From Lepus europaeus (Eukaryota; Chordata; Mammalia; Lagomorpha; Leporidae), in assembly GCF_033115175.1 (NCBI RefSeq), contig NC_084828.1:31060388-31124387 (forward strand): a stretch of DNA of 64,000 nucleotides. The letters run 5' to 3'. Positions 23,756-36,989 of this stretch are shown one piece after another. The notes under the pieces are model-generated. The model worked only from the letters and a program-made list of their open reading frames with translations. It was not told the DNA's origin and did no database searches. Every line of letters starts with the position of its first letter. Within the stretch, counting starts at the first letter, position 1. A program made the position numbers and the translations under genes.

Positions 23756-25549
23756 AAATCCTCAGGACCCCTAGCTGTCATGAAAATGCAAATCAAAACC
23801 ACAATGAGGTTTCACCTCACCCCAGTTAGAATGTCTCTCATACAGAAATCAACAAACAACAGATGCCAGAGAGGATGAGGGGGAAAAGGTACCCTAATCC
23901 ACTGTTGGTGGGAATGTAAACTGGTAAAGCCACTATGGAAGACAGTATGGAAATACCTCAAAAATTTGAATATAGACCTACCATATGACCCAGTCATCTC
24001 AATCCTGGGAATTTACCCAAGGGAAATGAAATAAATAAACAAAAGAGCTATCTGCACCTCAATTCACAATAGCTAAGACATGGAATCAACCCAAATGCCC
24101 ATCAACTGAAGACTGGATAAAGAAATTATGGGATATGTACACTATGGAATACTACATAGCAGTAAAACAAAATGAAATCTGGTCACTTGCAACAAATTGG
24201 ACCAATCTGGAAAAGTTCATACTTAGCAAAATAAGCCAGTCCCAAAGGGACAACTACTAATGTTCTCCCTGATTTGTAAGAAATAATAGCACACCTCAAT
24301 TGAAATCTTCAGAAATGTAACAGACACTTTGAGAAGCAATGTCTTGAGCAGTCCCTGTCTTGACTATTGAGGAACAGTTTTTAACTTTTAATTTATTTTT
24401 TCTCTTCTTCATACTATATGTTGAACTCATTACTTAACATAGTTATTCATATTTACATAAAGTCAATTGAAAATAGATCACAGTAAAAAATAAGAGGGAG
24501 GAGGAAGTTTGTAACTGTATAGCTGTATAGTTCTCCATACAGCCCTATGGACTTACTTCTAAGAGTACAGTTTAAAAACTTGTCATGGGACTCAAAATCC
24601 CATTAAAGGTGGTGGTAAAAATGTCATCTTAATTGTTAAAGTGATCATATTAAGTGTCAAAGTGAACATATAGGTAGGATTATTTGTTAAAGAGATCATA
24701 TAAATAGCATCAAGTACCTGGTAATAATAATGGAATCAAAAAGGAGGAAATATCCAACATGGGAAGCAGTCCACATAGCATATGCATAGAATGACAATTG
24801 CTTTAAGTAACACTCTGACCTCAGAATCAACCCTTAAGGCATTCAGATGTGGCTGAAAAGCCTATGAGAGCATTTCAGACATGGAAAGCAAAGACACCAT
24901 AGAAAAATATCCTGCATGAAGGATCTCTGTGAGACCCCAGTGGGAAGAGGGGCCATCAAAGAAGGATGTACTTTTCTTTGAAGGGAGGAGAGAACTTCCA
25001 CTTTGATTATGGCCTTGCTAAATACTGATGGAGTTTTGGTCACAAAACGCTTCCATACCCTTGGTAGCTCATGGCAAGAGCCACGGGTGATCATTGACAT
25101 CATAAATAAGAGTGTTAATTATTAAGCTAACAACAGAAATCACTGTGTACTAGCTCCTCATGTAGGATCTCTGTCCTTAATGAGTTGTATTATGAGAATT
25201 AACTGCAAAACTTGTTCTCAAAGAGTACTTTATATGTTGTATATGTGTGTGTGGGTGCAAACTGTTGAAATCTTTACTTACTATAGAGTGGGTTTTCTGT
25301 ATGTAAAGTTAATTAAAAATGAATCTTAATGAAGAATGGGATGGGAGAGGGAGTAGGAGGTGTGACAGGAGTGGGGGTGGGAATGGGGGGAAGAACCACC
25401 ATATTCCTAAAATTGTACCTATGAAATTTGCATTCATTAAATAAAAGTTTTTAAAAAATGAAAGCATTCTAGGCAGTGGCTGGAGCACTTAAATATCCAG
25501 AACCAAAAATATTTATAAACAATTGCTATGGGACACATTCTCTCTACTA

Positions 25550-25760
25550 GCATTTTACTGTTATTAATATTAACTCTCACAATAGTTAAAATTAGGTAGT
25601 TCAGGATTGCCAACATTCACTGATGAGGAAATCGGAGCACAGAAAGATACTGTAAGTTGCCCCAAATCACAAAGTTAGTACATGGTATAGCAAAGAGTTG
25701 AACATGACTAGCACTTAGGCACCTACATGCTTATCTGTTATGCATAAAAGAATGTTTATA
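25550..25760 (-). mobile_element. MIR element
   Basis: The plus strand shows the reverse complement of the MIR core: ACTGATGAGGAAATCGGAGC, GTAAGTTGCCCCAAATCACA, TTAGTACATGGTATAGCAAA. MIRs are ancient tRNA-derived SINEs shared by all mammals. Confidence 0.75.
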
Positions 25761-25940
25761 CAATGAGATACATGGATATTTTATATAATTCTCAAGTCCA
25801 CTTATGGCAATTACATTTCTTAGAAATCAATTTGACATTTGGAAAACTAACGTATTCAAAAAGTAAGAGATCCTTAATTCCTTTCACAATATATATAAAT
25901 AATTAAGAAGTTGTACAGTAGATTAAAAAAAATTGGTATA

Positions 25941-28447
25941 AAATTTAGTTCAGGGCAGCCCAACTATCTGGTTTCTTGCCCACTGTGGCTCTCGTTGCCC
26001 GCAGTCCCAGCCTCTGTGGGCCAGGCTGCAGCCTCTGTGGGAGGACATGGAGGCAGGTCATGGCATTCTGCAGGGGGAGCCAGACCCTGAGAAAGGATGA
26101 TGTGAACTACAAGATGCTTTTCTGGGTGATCAATGAGAAGCAAGTGGAAGACATCACCATTGACTTCTTCTACGGGACACACACCATCACCCTGCTCAGC
26201 TTCAGCATTGTCAACCTCATGTATTGTGCCTTCACCAGGGATGACTATTCCAGAAGACAACATCTGGAAGGGTATCCTGTCATTTTTTTTCTTCCTTATC
26301 ATCAGCATGTTAGCTTTCCCCGATTGTCTATTTACTAGGCCCCATCCAACGTTATGGTGAATGGTTTTTTGGGCTCAGTGTGCTCTACTTCCTGTTCCTG
26401 CACCTGTTCAGTTTTGAGCAAGTGGAGTGCCTCATGTACTGGCTGGATCCAAACCTTCACTACGTCACCAGGGAAGCAGATACCACGGAGTATGCCGAGA
26501 ACTGCCATGTCATCACATAGGAGTGCGTCATCAGCCATTTCGTTATATTTGCATTTGGGCACTTCTGGGGCTGGACCATGAAGGTCCTTCTGATCTGAAG
26601 TTATGGCCTGTGCTGGACAATCAACATTACCTGGGAGCTGACTGAACTTTCCTCCATGCATCTCCTGCCCAACTTTGCAGAGCGCTTTTGGGATCAGGTC
26701 CTCCTGGACATCCTGCTGTGTAACGGCAGTGGCATCTGGCTGGGAAAGTCTAGAGACGGGGATATACCATTGGGCCAGCTTCAAGGACACACACACCACC
26801 ACCAGCAAAATCAAATGAGCTGTGCTCCAGTCTACACCGGCCAGCTGGACCTATGTTAGACGGTTTGACCCCAAGTCTTCTTTCCAGAGAGTGGCTGAAA
26901 TACACTTATTCAGGATCATTTGGCAGCTGAGTTGAATACCTTCTTCGTGAAACGTATCTTTGTGTTTCAAGCCAGCCAGCCAATAAATTGGAGTAGGACT
27001 CTCCTTTTTGGCTGCACCACAGCTCCCACAGTGAGGCAGTACTATGCTAACCTCACCAACACACAGCGCAAGCACATGAGAACACAGTGTTGGGTATTTG
27101 TGGTCACTGGTTTCCTGGAATCTATTCTTTGCCTAAAATTTGGCCAAAATCTCTTCTCTAAGATCCAAAAACTCTATGTTGTACTTTGTCTTCTTTGTGA
27201 AGCCTTCACCACCTTCCTGTATATGACATGGTCTGGTATGCAGAGCACTACGGCCACAGGGAGAAGACCTACTCAGAGTGTGAGGACAGCACCTACAGCC
27301 CTCACATCTGGCATCCCTGGAAAGGTACAAAAGGTTCTAATGACAGCCCACCCAAGCATTCAGGCAATAGTGAAAGCCATTCTTCCAGAAGACAGAATTG
27401 ACATTCCAAGTCAAGACTCACCAATGGAGTTGGGAAGAAATGATAGACCATGTTTAATCAGTGATGTCCCAGAGAGTGCCTAGATCCATGAAAGGAGCAG
27501 AACTCATTTAGATCTCCCTGTTAAGAGGTTGGAACATTTAGAGCCAATGGGAAGAGAAGTGGGAATGTTAGGGGGAGGGATCATTGTTTAAAGAGTGTAA
27601 GTCTTGTTTCCCATAGACCTGGCCACAGAAGGCAGATCTTTGCCTGGGGTCCTTTGCCAATCTGGGGTCTGTCTCAAGTTCAGCACTTGACACACTGTTA
27701 ACAGTAACAATGCAGTTTGTTAGATGGACAAAGGAGGTCTTTACTCAGTGTTGCCAAGGGCAGCTCTGCACTTGCAGGTATTGTGGAGGCAATGTCAACA
27801 TCTACATTCAGACAAGACATTAACCAGATGGTTAATCGACGGTCACCAGTTTTTATTCTTATGAATCTCCTTTTCCATTTGATTGATTTGTGTAAGTTTA
27901 GGCCACTTTTCCATCTTTTATTTTGTTGTCTTCAAGTTTAGGGCACATAAAGTCCTCCAGAAGCTACTGTTGAAATTGAGGGATGGTGCCCCTTCCTTGA
28001 ATCTAGAGAGAAGGGGGAGTGCTCTTGTGTTCCTGTCTAGCAACCCCAGCCCCCCTTGAAAGACCTTCTGCCGTGTGGCAGGTGCACTGCAGTCTGAGGA
28101 AGGGTTGGCTGCCTGCATAGGAACCTGAGTTTCACATCCAAACATGTTTTGTCCCATTACAAATGTTACTTATCCAGATTGATCTACCATGCACAAAAGC
28201 AAACCTGTAACAGGGGAAGTGAACACCATGGCACCTCCCCCAGCCAGGTCCCTTTTACATTTGCTGTTTTCCTTCCCTGGTGTGTTACGGCTGACACTGT
28301 CTTTAGTCCCAGGTGAAGTGCTGGTTAGTATTACCTTTCATGCATGCAATGCTCTAGAACATCCTCCCCAGTAGTTCACCACCTCTGATGGATTCCTGTT
28401 TTCAATAAAACACATGAAAGCCCATCAAAAAGAAAAATTAGTTCAGG
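25941..28447 (+). pseudogene. PTDSS1: Processed pseudogene of phosphatidylserine synthase 1
   Basis: Retrocopy of PTDSS1, whose product exchanges serine onto phosphatidylcholine in ER membranes. The coding-like part runs from an ATG at 26060 to a TGA at 27441 without introns. Translation in shifting frames gives [102 protein letters not shown] and TNGVGKK, in the order of the parent. Damage includes a frameshift just after FTRDD, a Trp-to-stop TAG at 26518-26520 and a deletion after IWLG. The 3' UTR follows, with AATAAA at 28404-28409 and a short A-rich remnant. AAATTTAGTTCAGG (25941-25954) and AAAAATTAGTTCAGG (28433-28447) are the target-site duplication. Not expected to be functional. Confidence 0.95.
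28404..28409 (+). terminator. Poly(A) signal of the PTDSS1 retrocopy
   Basis: AATAAA in TTCAATAAAACACATG, followed about 20 bases later by an A-rich remnant and then the 3' target-site duplication. It marks the 3' end of the parent mRNA. Confidence 0.85.
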
Positions 28448-28805
28448 TGTGAAGGCCTGGCATTGTATGCAGCTGCTTATGCCACCACTTGTAGTGCTAG
28501 CATTCCATATTGGAGTGCCAGTTCAAGTCCCAGCTGCTCTGCTTTCCATCCAACTCCTTGCTTATGTGCCAGGGAATACAGCAGAAGATCATCCAAGTAC
28601 TTGGGCCCATGCCAAAACATGAGAAATCCAGGTGGAGTTACCAGATCCTGTTTCAGCCTGACATAGCCCTTGCTTTTATCTGCATTTGGGGGAGGAACTA
28701 GGTAATAGAAGGTCAGTGTGTGTGTGTCTCCCTTTTCCTCTCCTTTTCCATCCCCTTTCCTTTCCCTTCTCTTCTCTCTGCCTTTCACATAAAGGAATTT
28801 TTAAA
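28448..28805 (+). mobile_element. CSINE abutting the pseudogene
   Basis: Starts GTGAAGGCCTGGCATTGTAT immediately after the pseudogene's 3' duplication. It contains TTCCATATTGGAGTGCCAGT and GTTCAAGTCCCAGCTGCTC, a TGTGTGTGTGTCTCCC and CCTTTTCC-rich part, and ends GGAATTTTTAAAAAATC. Confidence 0.88.
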
Positions 28806-31800
28806 AAATCAGAGGTATGTATCATGCATTTTTTTTAATTTTACCTAGTTTAGGTTCTATTATTCAGTTTCCAAGTAGTTAAATACAAAATTTAAGATCC
28901 AGTAAAATAATCTTATCACTAGATTTCAAATGCTGGGATGAGTGAGAGGGGCATCAGATCCTTGTATTATAATCTATACTAGCATTTCCTGAGATTAGCT
29001 GAGAAACCCACAGCTCATTTTAGTCCATGAGTTTTTGTCCAGATAGGTCACTGTTAAGTCATTTGTCCCTGTAATCTGAAAAATGACTTCAGGTGTGCTC
29101 CTTCCAGGAGGGCTCCCATGGGATTGTTTCTGTATTCCTCACCACACTGTCAGACTTACAGGACAAGAGGTTATTTATGCTCTCTCATTTTCTTGCTCCA
29201 ATTAGTTTCAGGGGATATTTGTGCTTCTAGGTACCACCTTGGAATTTAAGGAAAATGTTTATTATCATAAGCTGAGCAGAGATGGCTGTCCATCTGAATA
29301 CATTGCCTTTTTCCATCCTCCCTCATTGGGAGGTATGGCCATGTAACTGAGTTTTAGTCGATGGGATATGAGCAGCAATAGTGCCACCACCAGATCTGCC
29401 TTCAAAACCACCCACTCTCACACCTGTCTGTCATTTTCCCTTCTATTGTTACGACACAAAGCTCTAAGGTTGAAGCGACACAGCTATAAAAAACTTCACT
29501 TCCTGAGTGTTGGAGTGCGAAGCCACCATCTGGAACATCCACTAGAACCACTATTGATCAAGAAATTAGCTTTTCTTTTGGGTGAGCTGTTTACAAATGG
29601 TTCTGCTTGCTATAATGGGTTACAGTACCCTAACATAAACCAATCAAGTTAGATATGTTAAAATAATGGTTTTCATTCTGAGAAAATCATGCCTGCATGA
29701 ACTGTATGTAGGCAGAGAATTAGAAGAACAAAGGGTACAAAGAAAATCAAAGATGAGTAACCCCTCTTAACATTTCATTGCATTACTCCATGACATTTGC
29801 TGTTCTCTGTCAAATGGGCCGCATACACAAGAATGGCATGACCTGTTAGGGTCTCAGTAATCAGCTTGAGGTCTACCCCAGATAGGGGAACTATGGTACT
29901 TGAAATTGGTAATATTTTAAAAGTGAGAACAGATGTTTATTAAATACATACTAGATTCCAGTCCCTGCTCTAGGATGAAATGTAGTGAAAGACCAATAAT
30001 CTCTACTTCCTCCCAAAGCAGAAATACTCAAAGTGAGCCCTCTCCTCCACCATGACCCATAAGTACTGAGATAGTAGAGCTAGACAGAGGTCTTTACAAA
30101 GTGTATCATTCTCTGCAGCTGTTCTCATGAAGTTAGGATTGTAGTGCAGTTCCCCTTTCACCACTCCTAGAACACAATGAGTACCCTGAGCACTTGAAGT
30201 TGAGCTCTCACTTTAAGGCACCTTTCCTTTTCCCACCATCATCTTCACAGAATATTTATTATAAGATTTGATGATTGTAGGACTCAGATATCTATAAATA
30301 CATAAATTTCCAACTGCTTGAAATTCTTCTATGGCCTGCCTCACTTCTTAAACTGTAGCAGAAGAGCGCATATTGAAACTGTATGCTTGGCACATGCTTG
30401 GATTAATTATACTTTCCTGATTAAATATGCAGAGCAAATTTCAACGTGATCCCAGGTGATATGTTGGGTGCTGAGTTTTCCAAAGTAGTTTTTTACTGGT
30501 TTCTCAGTCATCACTCCATCTTGGTTTTAAACATCAATCTATATTGTACAAAGTCTAACCCCAGCTGAGTAAGCTGAAATTGAGAAATGAAAATCAGATT
30601 GATTCTCATGTAATGAATATGGGAATTGTGACTTCAATGCTAGAACATCAGAGAACTAAAGGATAGGGGATTTTTAAGTATCTTGAGAATGTCCTTCTTC
30701 CAAAAACAACTTGATTTGCAAAGACTGGGATATTTTGAGGTTTCAAGCTATGGGTTAAAGTAAAATCTCAGTGCTCTCAATCTGGTTAAACACAAAGTTC
30801 TGTCTTAAATGAAATTTCTGGTAACATCAAGCTTCGCATTGCTTTCACCTGAAACCATAATGAGAAAAGTTTTCACATGGACAGAAAAAATTTAAAAATA
30901 AACAAATGACTCTTGTTTATCAAATAACTACACACATAGGCATTCACACAGGGTGCCAGATCTGCCCAGAACTTAAGTGAGAATCCTGGAAAAAGGTTCA
31001 ATGAGCCATTACTATTGCCTCAGCCAGTTTCTCCCCGAAGATTTGGGCATTCACATCCCATCATCCTGGGGGAGGGCATGGGGTAAGTCTGCATATTTGC
31101 GGACAGTGTGGCCATAGTTGGGAAATACTGTTGTGGGAACATACTGGGAACAACTGCCAGAGCGCAGCTTCACCATATTCAGTCAAAGAAATTCCCATTT
31201 TCTTTCCCCCTCATTTTTTTTTTCCTTTCTTAGTAACTCCCACCCCATTCCCATATTTCCCAAGGTTTATTTTCCTCTAGTACCTTTAGTATTAATCAAC
31301 AAAAAAAAAATATTCTTAGGTTGCAAACGTGGAGGAGAAGCACTTTTCCCTATTTCTCCCATTCAGTACAAGTACCCTAAACACTAGATAAAAACAAAGG
31401 CGGCTCTGACGGGTAATAAGAAGGCAGACTGCCTAAGGACTATGGCCCCAAGAAATGAGGCCATGGCGAGATACCTCAGTTTTTGTGTTTTTCTGTCTCA
31501 TAATATTCTAGACTCAGAATTGAAGAAAAACCAGAGCAATCAGAAAAACTTAAAAATATACAGACCATAACGTTTCAACCAAAGTCTACTTTTTGTACCT
31601 AAAGGAGCAGGAAAGGGGCAGCAGAAACAGTAACTGCTGAATTCTAAATAGCAGAGAAAAACTTGCAGCTCCATCTGTGCTTTCCTTGATCTTTAAGAAC
31701 AGAGTAGGAAGTCTAGACTTCCACCCTGGCCCAGCTGTAGAGGTTGCTCTTCCAGGTCCTACACACAATACGGTGGTGTCAGAGAAGACTGGGGAGCTGG

Positions 31801-32182
31801 GAAGGTCTTCTCCATTAAGCATAATGGAACGCCCCCAACAATGTGCAGGTGTCACTGGAAAGCAAAGGGGAAGCCTGCCTTCAACCCACTGCTGCAGTGA
31901 TGCAGGTCCTTGCCCCCTCTATGCTTCAGGGGCGTCAGAGGAGGTCTGTGGAGAGACACAGCTTTCACTACTGCCCATGGGAGGGTGCGGCTGCTCTCAC
32001 TCCTCTCCTTGGTGTCTGGAGACCGTGAAGAAAACACCAAGGCATTCCTACAGGGAGCTGTCAGCGAAGGTCCAGTAGGAAACTCAAATTCTCACACTCA
32101 CCCAGAAGAAAAGCAGCACCTTCGTCCCTACCATTGCTCAGCTAAGTGGGGCAACTCACTTAAAATAGATCTGTAAATAATG
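28806..32182. other. SINE-free, mostly unique DNA
   Basis: At 29325-29650 GGCCATGTAACTGAGTTTTA and GGTTACAGTACCCTAACATA resemble an old MLT-type LTR (low confidence). A GC-richer patch at 31640-32110 carries overlapping open frames on both strands (133 codons plus, 89 minus) with no recognisable protein. It might be a degenerate L1 leader. No gene is supported. Confidence 0.45.
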
Positions 32183-32330
32183 AAATGCCCAGCCGGGGCT
32201 GTTGCAGGCATTTGAGGAGTGAACCAGCAGGTGGGAGACATCTATTTCTCCCCTTCCCTCGGTCTCACTTTTTGTCTCCCTCTCTGTTATTTGGCCTTTC
32301 AAATAAATAAATAAATAAATCCTCAAAAAA
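32183..32330 (+). mobile_element. CSINE 3' fragment
   Basis: Only the last 150 bases: GCCCAGCCGGGGCTGTTGCA, GAGTGAACCAGCAGGTGGGA, CT-rich part, AAATAAATAAATAAATAAAT. The 5' half is absent. It is the only CSINE between 28.8 and 43.6 kb. Confidence 0.88.
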
Positions 32331-35300
32331 CAGTGAAATGTATTTATGAAAATGGTCACCCAGAGCTAACAACCATAAAGAACTTAACAACAGCAATTAA
32401 TGATAGACTTCTACAAAATAAGATTGGACTAAAATAAAAAATTGAGAATTAGGTTAAAAAAAATCCATGTTCCACTGCATCCACACAGATTGTTGTTGGC
32501 TGAGTTATGGACGGAGTCATTGGAGCACACTAATTTCCAGGTTTTCTTTCATTGCCCTTCCCTACCCTGCCCATTCATAAGTGCCCTCACACCTAACCGC
32601 TGGTGAAGTAGTGTTACCCAAACATTGTCAAATATAATTATGAATAAAGACAGTAACCCGTCCATCTTTAAGTTAAACGCTTAATTAATTTCCTACTTGT
32701 TCTAAACTTCTTTGCATCCTTATAAAGTTCATCCTACCCAGCTCCTTGTAAAACAACTCCAAAACGATTTCATTGTTTGATAGTCTTTAAGATATCATTT
32801 CACTTAAAAATCCTATTTCTTTTCTCCTTTTTAGTCAGTTTTTATTGAGTCTTTATTTATGAGATAATGGTATGATCCAAAAGCAATATAAGCCTTTTTT
32901 ATAGAATTTTCCCCTCTGAGATAAGACTATGAAAGTTCTTATAAACCTCTCTACTTTTAAAAGCAGGAATTGGCAGGCCAAGTGGGATTTCAAAACCATT
33001 GGATATCTAATTGCATTCTCATTTGTCTTAACAAATTTTTCACCTGGCTTTGTATTCTCAAGAGAAAAAAAATATTGTGAGGACTATCTTTTTCATGCAA
33101 ACAAATAAAAAAGGATCACTTTCCATTTCCATTGATTTTATTTGGAGAAGTGTGAATCTCAGGGATGGGTCTTGTTAGGAAAGTGGGGTCAATTTTAATA
33201 TTAAAACAAAAAAAGGAGGGAAGCGCTTTTTTCAACTGCATGGAAGCTCTAACATGTTGCCATACTTGTAAGGAATTGTCCCCAGTCTTATAAAATAAAT
33301 AAAACCATCTGACTCTGTTGTGAATAAGAATTCTTGAAAATTGCCCAAAACACTGAAAATGGAACTTTTATATCCTGGAATCTGTAGTGTTAGAGTTATC
33401 TGAGGTAGAGTACTACTCAGACTATAATTCCTTCAAAATGTGTAAACCACAAATATGTAGGATGCAGAAAATTTTGCAAGCAAAATAAAACTAGTATTTA
33501 CAGTAAAAAATGAGCAGCTGGGGGGGTATTTTCTTGAGAGGGTAAGCTATGTTAGTTGATTAGATAATGACTTTATTAAAGGCTCTTTCAAAAATATTAT
33601 GTGCTGTGTAGTCAAAGCTCTGTAGTTCCTGAGATAGCCATCCTTTACGGCACTCCAAACAAAAAAAGATGAGATGTAAACACTTCAGCTTTATTCCTGT
33701 TGTATTTTCCTTTATACTTGACTTATAAATTGATTGCACATGATCCTAGCACAAAAATAAGCTCAGTTTTTAAGAAATTTTGATTTTTAGGATTCAGTTA
33801 TTTTTTTGTGTGTGTAAGATGCTGGCAAATAGCTAGACATTGCTTCAATTTAATTGTTCTGATTGGCTCTGCAGCCATTGTAAAACAAACAAACAAACAA
33901 AAAGCTGACCAATAAGGATTAAGGATTCAGGACACTACAAGGATGACTGCTTCCTGAAGTTCTCCTAATGTTCAGGAGGTAGTTTTCCTCTTGATGGCAT
34001 CTAGAATCCATTATTTTCTAGTAAACCCATATGATCACAAAGAATTATAAAGAGTATTTCAACAGGCCTACCTGACGAGCTCTGCAATGTCTCTTGAACA
34101 ACTTTTAAGAATCGTTTTCCCAAACAGAATTGGAAAAGTTTAATGGAGCGGTAGTGTCAAATCAGAAATCCTTTTAGAATAGCTTTTACACACTACTATG
34201 GAGTTCACAATGTACTGCGTATGCAACCTCAGGTTGTGGCCTGTTTATCCCTATCCAATCATGCTGGATGGGATACAATTCCATCTTTTAGTTGATTCAG
34301 CAATACACAAAATCAGCTTGGCCCTAACCATGCAAATACAATCTGAACTCAATTTTTAAGAAACCACATGTTTTTCCCTTAGGGAATGGGCTGTTTGTGG
34401 CAAAGCAGTCACTTTTGTAAGACAATTATTCTCTGAAGTAGCATTTTCAGACTAAAACTGAGAATTCTGACACTTTTACTGCAACAAGGTATCTATACAT
34501 TTCAAATATTCCCAAACAACACATTACTTTTCTTATTGATGCCACTTAAGCAACTATATAAAGCCATATATAAAAAATTCTATCCAAGGACTAGTTTCCC
34601 TTTTCAGATAAATCAGTGGATTCCAAGTCTTGCAAAACTCCTTGCTTTCACCTAGAAAAAGTAAGCAATCTTACCTTCCTTGGGCCCATTAGCAATTTAT
34701 TACCTCATAGCTTCAAGTCCACCCTCTAATACTGGAGCTGACCCCTGTAAATGTTTCTCCTTTGTCATATGTACAAACTTGAGTATTATCAGCAGATGGG
34801 TCTAGAGAATAGTCTAGAAAAAGGAAGCTTGATTCCTGTGCATTTTTCTCTGCTTGGTTCTGTGGTGCAGTACATGTGACACTCAGGGAGGTTTACCTCA
34901 AATGAGTTCCACTGCAGGGCCCAGGTGTCCAATGAGTAATTCTCTGGTACTTCAGAGGGCAGTTTTCAGCACCTAATCTCGTCTGCCATCTTACCAGAAA
35001 ATTCCATGAAGCCACACTTCCAATGGACAGTTTCCCAAGCATCACAGAAGGGATTTCTAGCAATTTCTGCTGGCATTATACCACATCACCATCCGATGGC
35101 CCAAGGCCATGACCAGTCTCATAAATGGTAGGTATCTCTTCCAGATTTGTTCCTTCTTTGGATGATCTTCTATACCCCAGGCCTAGAAATAATGGCTATA
35201 CCCTACATCTGCTATTCCAGTGTTGCTTGAAGTTCTTTTTCCCTTGGTAGGTAATGCAGGTAAACTATAGCTAACAGTTCTTTATATCAAACTTTCTTTG

Positions 35301-36034
35301 TAGAAATTACTATATAGTTCCTTTACCTGATAGATTCTTAAATGATATTTACCTTTAAACAGCTTTAAATTCAGTAATAACATACAGAACAAATTCACTT
35401 TCAATATATAATACAAAATATAGGAACTCTAACATATTACCTTAACAAAATATGGTCCCACAACTTTTAAGTAAAAATTATTTTTAAAATATATGCATAC
35501 TAGCAACATGAATATACCATATTATACCATATATATTTTCAAACAAATGTGTTTGTTTTCTCTATGCTTTGTCAAAGGAAATTTCTCTCATTGGAAATAC
35601 TGCCTAAGTACCTATAGAGGTATTGAATTAAAAATGTCAAATGAAACATCAGCTGTATACTGTTAAACGGAAGTGTAGTTGTATAGATGTAGCAAGTGAG
35701 TGACAGATGGGATATATAAAAACTATAATTGATTGCAAAGACTATAAGTATGGTAAACCTTTGTCTCTTGTGGACTATGTTAAAAGAGGAACATGGAAAC
35801 TACACATGATACTGAAGGGGCAGCCCTTTTAGGATATCCTCCAACAGATTTCTGATGAAATACTGTCAACGTTTATCCCATTACATTAAAAAATATGTGA
35901 CGGATATGGCATCCACTGCTAAGCACCTATTTTCCATATGAGGAGACGAAAGGTCTGGTGACTGCTAGACTTCTTTCCCTGTCATTAGCACCCACTCAGA
36001 AAAGATGCTCAAACGCTCCTGAGAAGTTACTGTG
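32331..36034. other. Repeat-poor unique DNA
   Basis: 3.7 kb of AT-rich sequence with no SINE or L1 that I can recognise; only a short (CAAA)n run at about 33880-33901. No coding exon is supported. The lack of repeats makes it a candidate for conserved non-coding DNA. Confidence 0.5.
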
Positions 36035-36500
36035 TCCTTAGTTTCCTAGCCTCTGTAACAAATCACCACACAGTTTGTAGCTTCAAGTAACAGAATTGTT
36101 TTCTCTCATGGTTCTCGAAACCAGAACCTCAATGTCAGTTTCACTGGATGAAAATCAAGATGCTGATAAAGTATTGTCCTTCCAGGATCCCTAGGGAAGA
36201 ACATGTTCCTTGTCTCCTCCAGTTTTTGTCATTACTGACATTCCTTTGCTGTGGGCATCATACTCTAATCTCTATATCCATCCTCACTTTTGTTTTCTGA
36301 CTATGCTTCTCTTTCTCTCAAATTTCTTCCTACCCCTCTCTAATGAGGACACTTGTGATTGCATCTAAAACCCATCCAGGTAATCCAGGATAATCTCCAA
36401 TGACAGGATGCTAAACTTAATCACATATATAGAGATCTTTTTCCCCTTTGAGGTAACATTTATAGGTCCCAGGGCTTAGGATATGATGTCTTTAGGTGGT
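36035..36500 (+). repeat. Ancient mammalian interspersed repeat
   Basis: TTAGTTTCCTAGCCTCTGTA, ACAAATCACCACACAGTTTG and TCTCATGGTTCTCGAAACCA match a widespread old mammalian repeat. Similar sequence is at 16560-16970 and 40480-40830. The family name is not asserted. Confidence 0.6.
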
Positions 36501-36989
36501 TTATTCAGCCTACTACTCTGAGCATCACCCAGAGAGCTTGTGCTTTTATTCTAGATAAAATAACTAAACGATCCCTATGTTATTTCCCTTTGGGAGAAGA
36601 TAAATGTCATCTATGCCTGAAAATAAAAGGACTAATGATGAAGGAGCTACCTAAACAGGAAGCCGATTTTCCTAGCCCTTTTAGCATCTGAATATGGCCA
36701 TATGACTACTGTTGGTGCAATGAAAAGTGAATGGAATTGACTGATATGTTATACTGGACCAGATATTTTAAAGGGTAGAATACCTCCTCAAAAGTCTTTG
36801 CTTTTATTGGATTTAGACTATAAAATGGAAAACACTGAAATACAAAATGGAAGAAACCAAATAAATACCTTTAAATACTTTGGTACAGAAAAACAGAAAC
36901 ACCAAATGAATTAAGAATATGTTAAAATCATTAGCAAGGAAAGATAGATTACCTATATAAATATGATAGATTAATGATAGGTAGGCTGG

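Larger units (their letters stand above)
20368..24260 (+). pseudogene. L1 ORF2 remnant (endonuclease and reverse transcriptase), broken
   Basis: ORF2 would encode the L1 endonuclease and reverse transcriptase. The start at 20368 gives TIVTLNVNGLNSPVKRHR, the endonuclease N-terminus with its conserved NVNGL. The usual LQETH active-site motif reads LQDAH, a loss at a catalytic position. After the SINE block the frame resumes at 21320 and reaches [12 protein letters not shown] near 21750. There the sequence jumps into a later reverse-transcriptase part ([14 protein letters not shown], normally a CPLSPLLFN-type motif), so roughly a kilobase or more is missing. Further stops and two more SINEs (22957, 23411) follow before the C-terminal part at 23757-24260. 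Not functional. Confidence 0.85.
18471..25459 (+). mobile_element. Large rabbit L1 (LINE-1), decayed, carrying four SINE events
   Basis: Plus-strand L1 with a non-coding leader, ORF1 remnant (from 19374), ORF2 remnant (20368 to about 24260) and a long 3' UTR. The 3' UTR has a G-rich tract (25336-25394) and ends ATTAAATAAAAGTTTTTAAA. SINEs are inserted at 20640-21318 (one nested in another), 22957 and 23411. ORF2 has an internal deletion near 21750. A candidate target-site duplication is GAAGGCATTCTAGG at 18457-18470 against GAAAGCATTCTAGG at 25460-25473 (13 of 14). The 5' boundary is the least certain part and could be as far right as about 18900. Confidence 0.8.

Noticed and set aside
26920-27483. 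187-codon open frame, plus strand
   Set aside because: This is one surviving frame segment of the PTDSS1 processed pseudogene and lacks the N-terminal half; it is not an independent gene.
31677-32078. 133-codon frame (plus) overlapping an 89-codon frame (minus) in a GC-richer patch
   Set aside because: No recognisable family, no splice or promoter context, and open on both strands, which is expected from composition. It may be a degenerate repeat leader.
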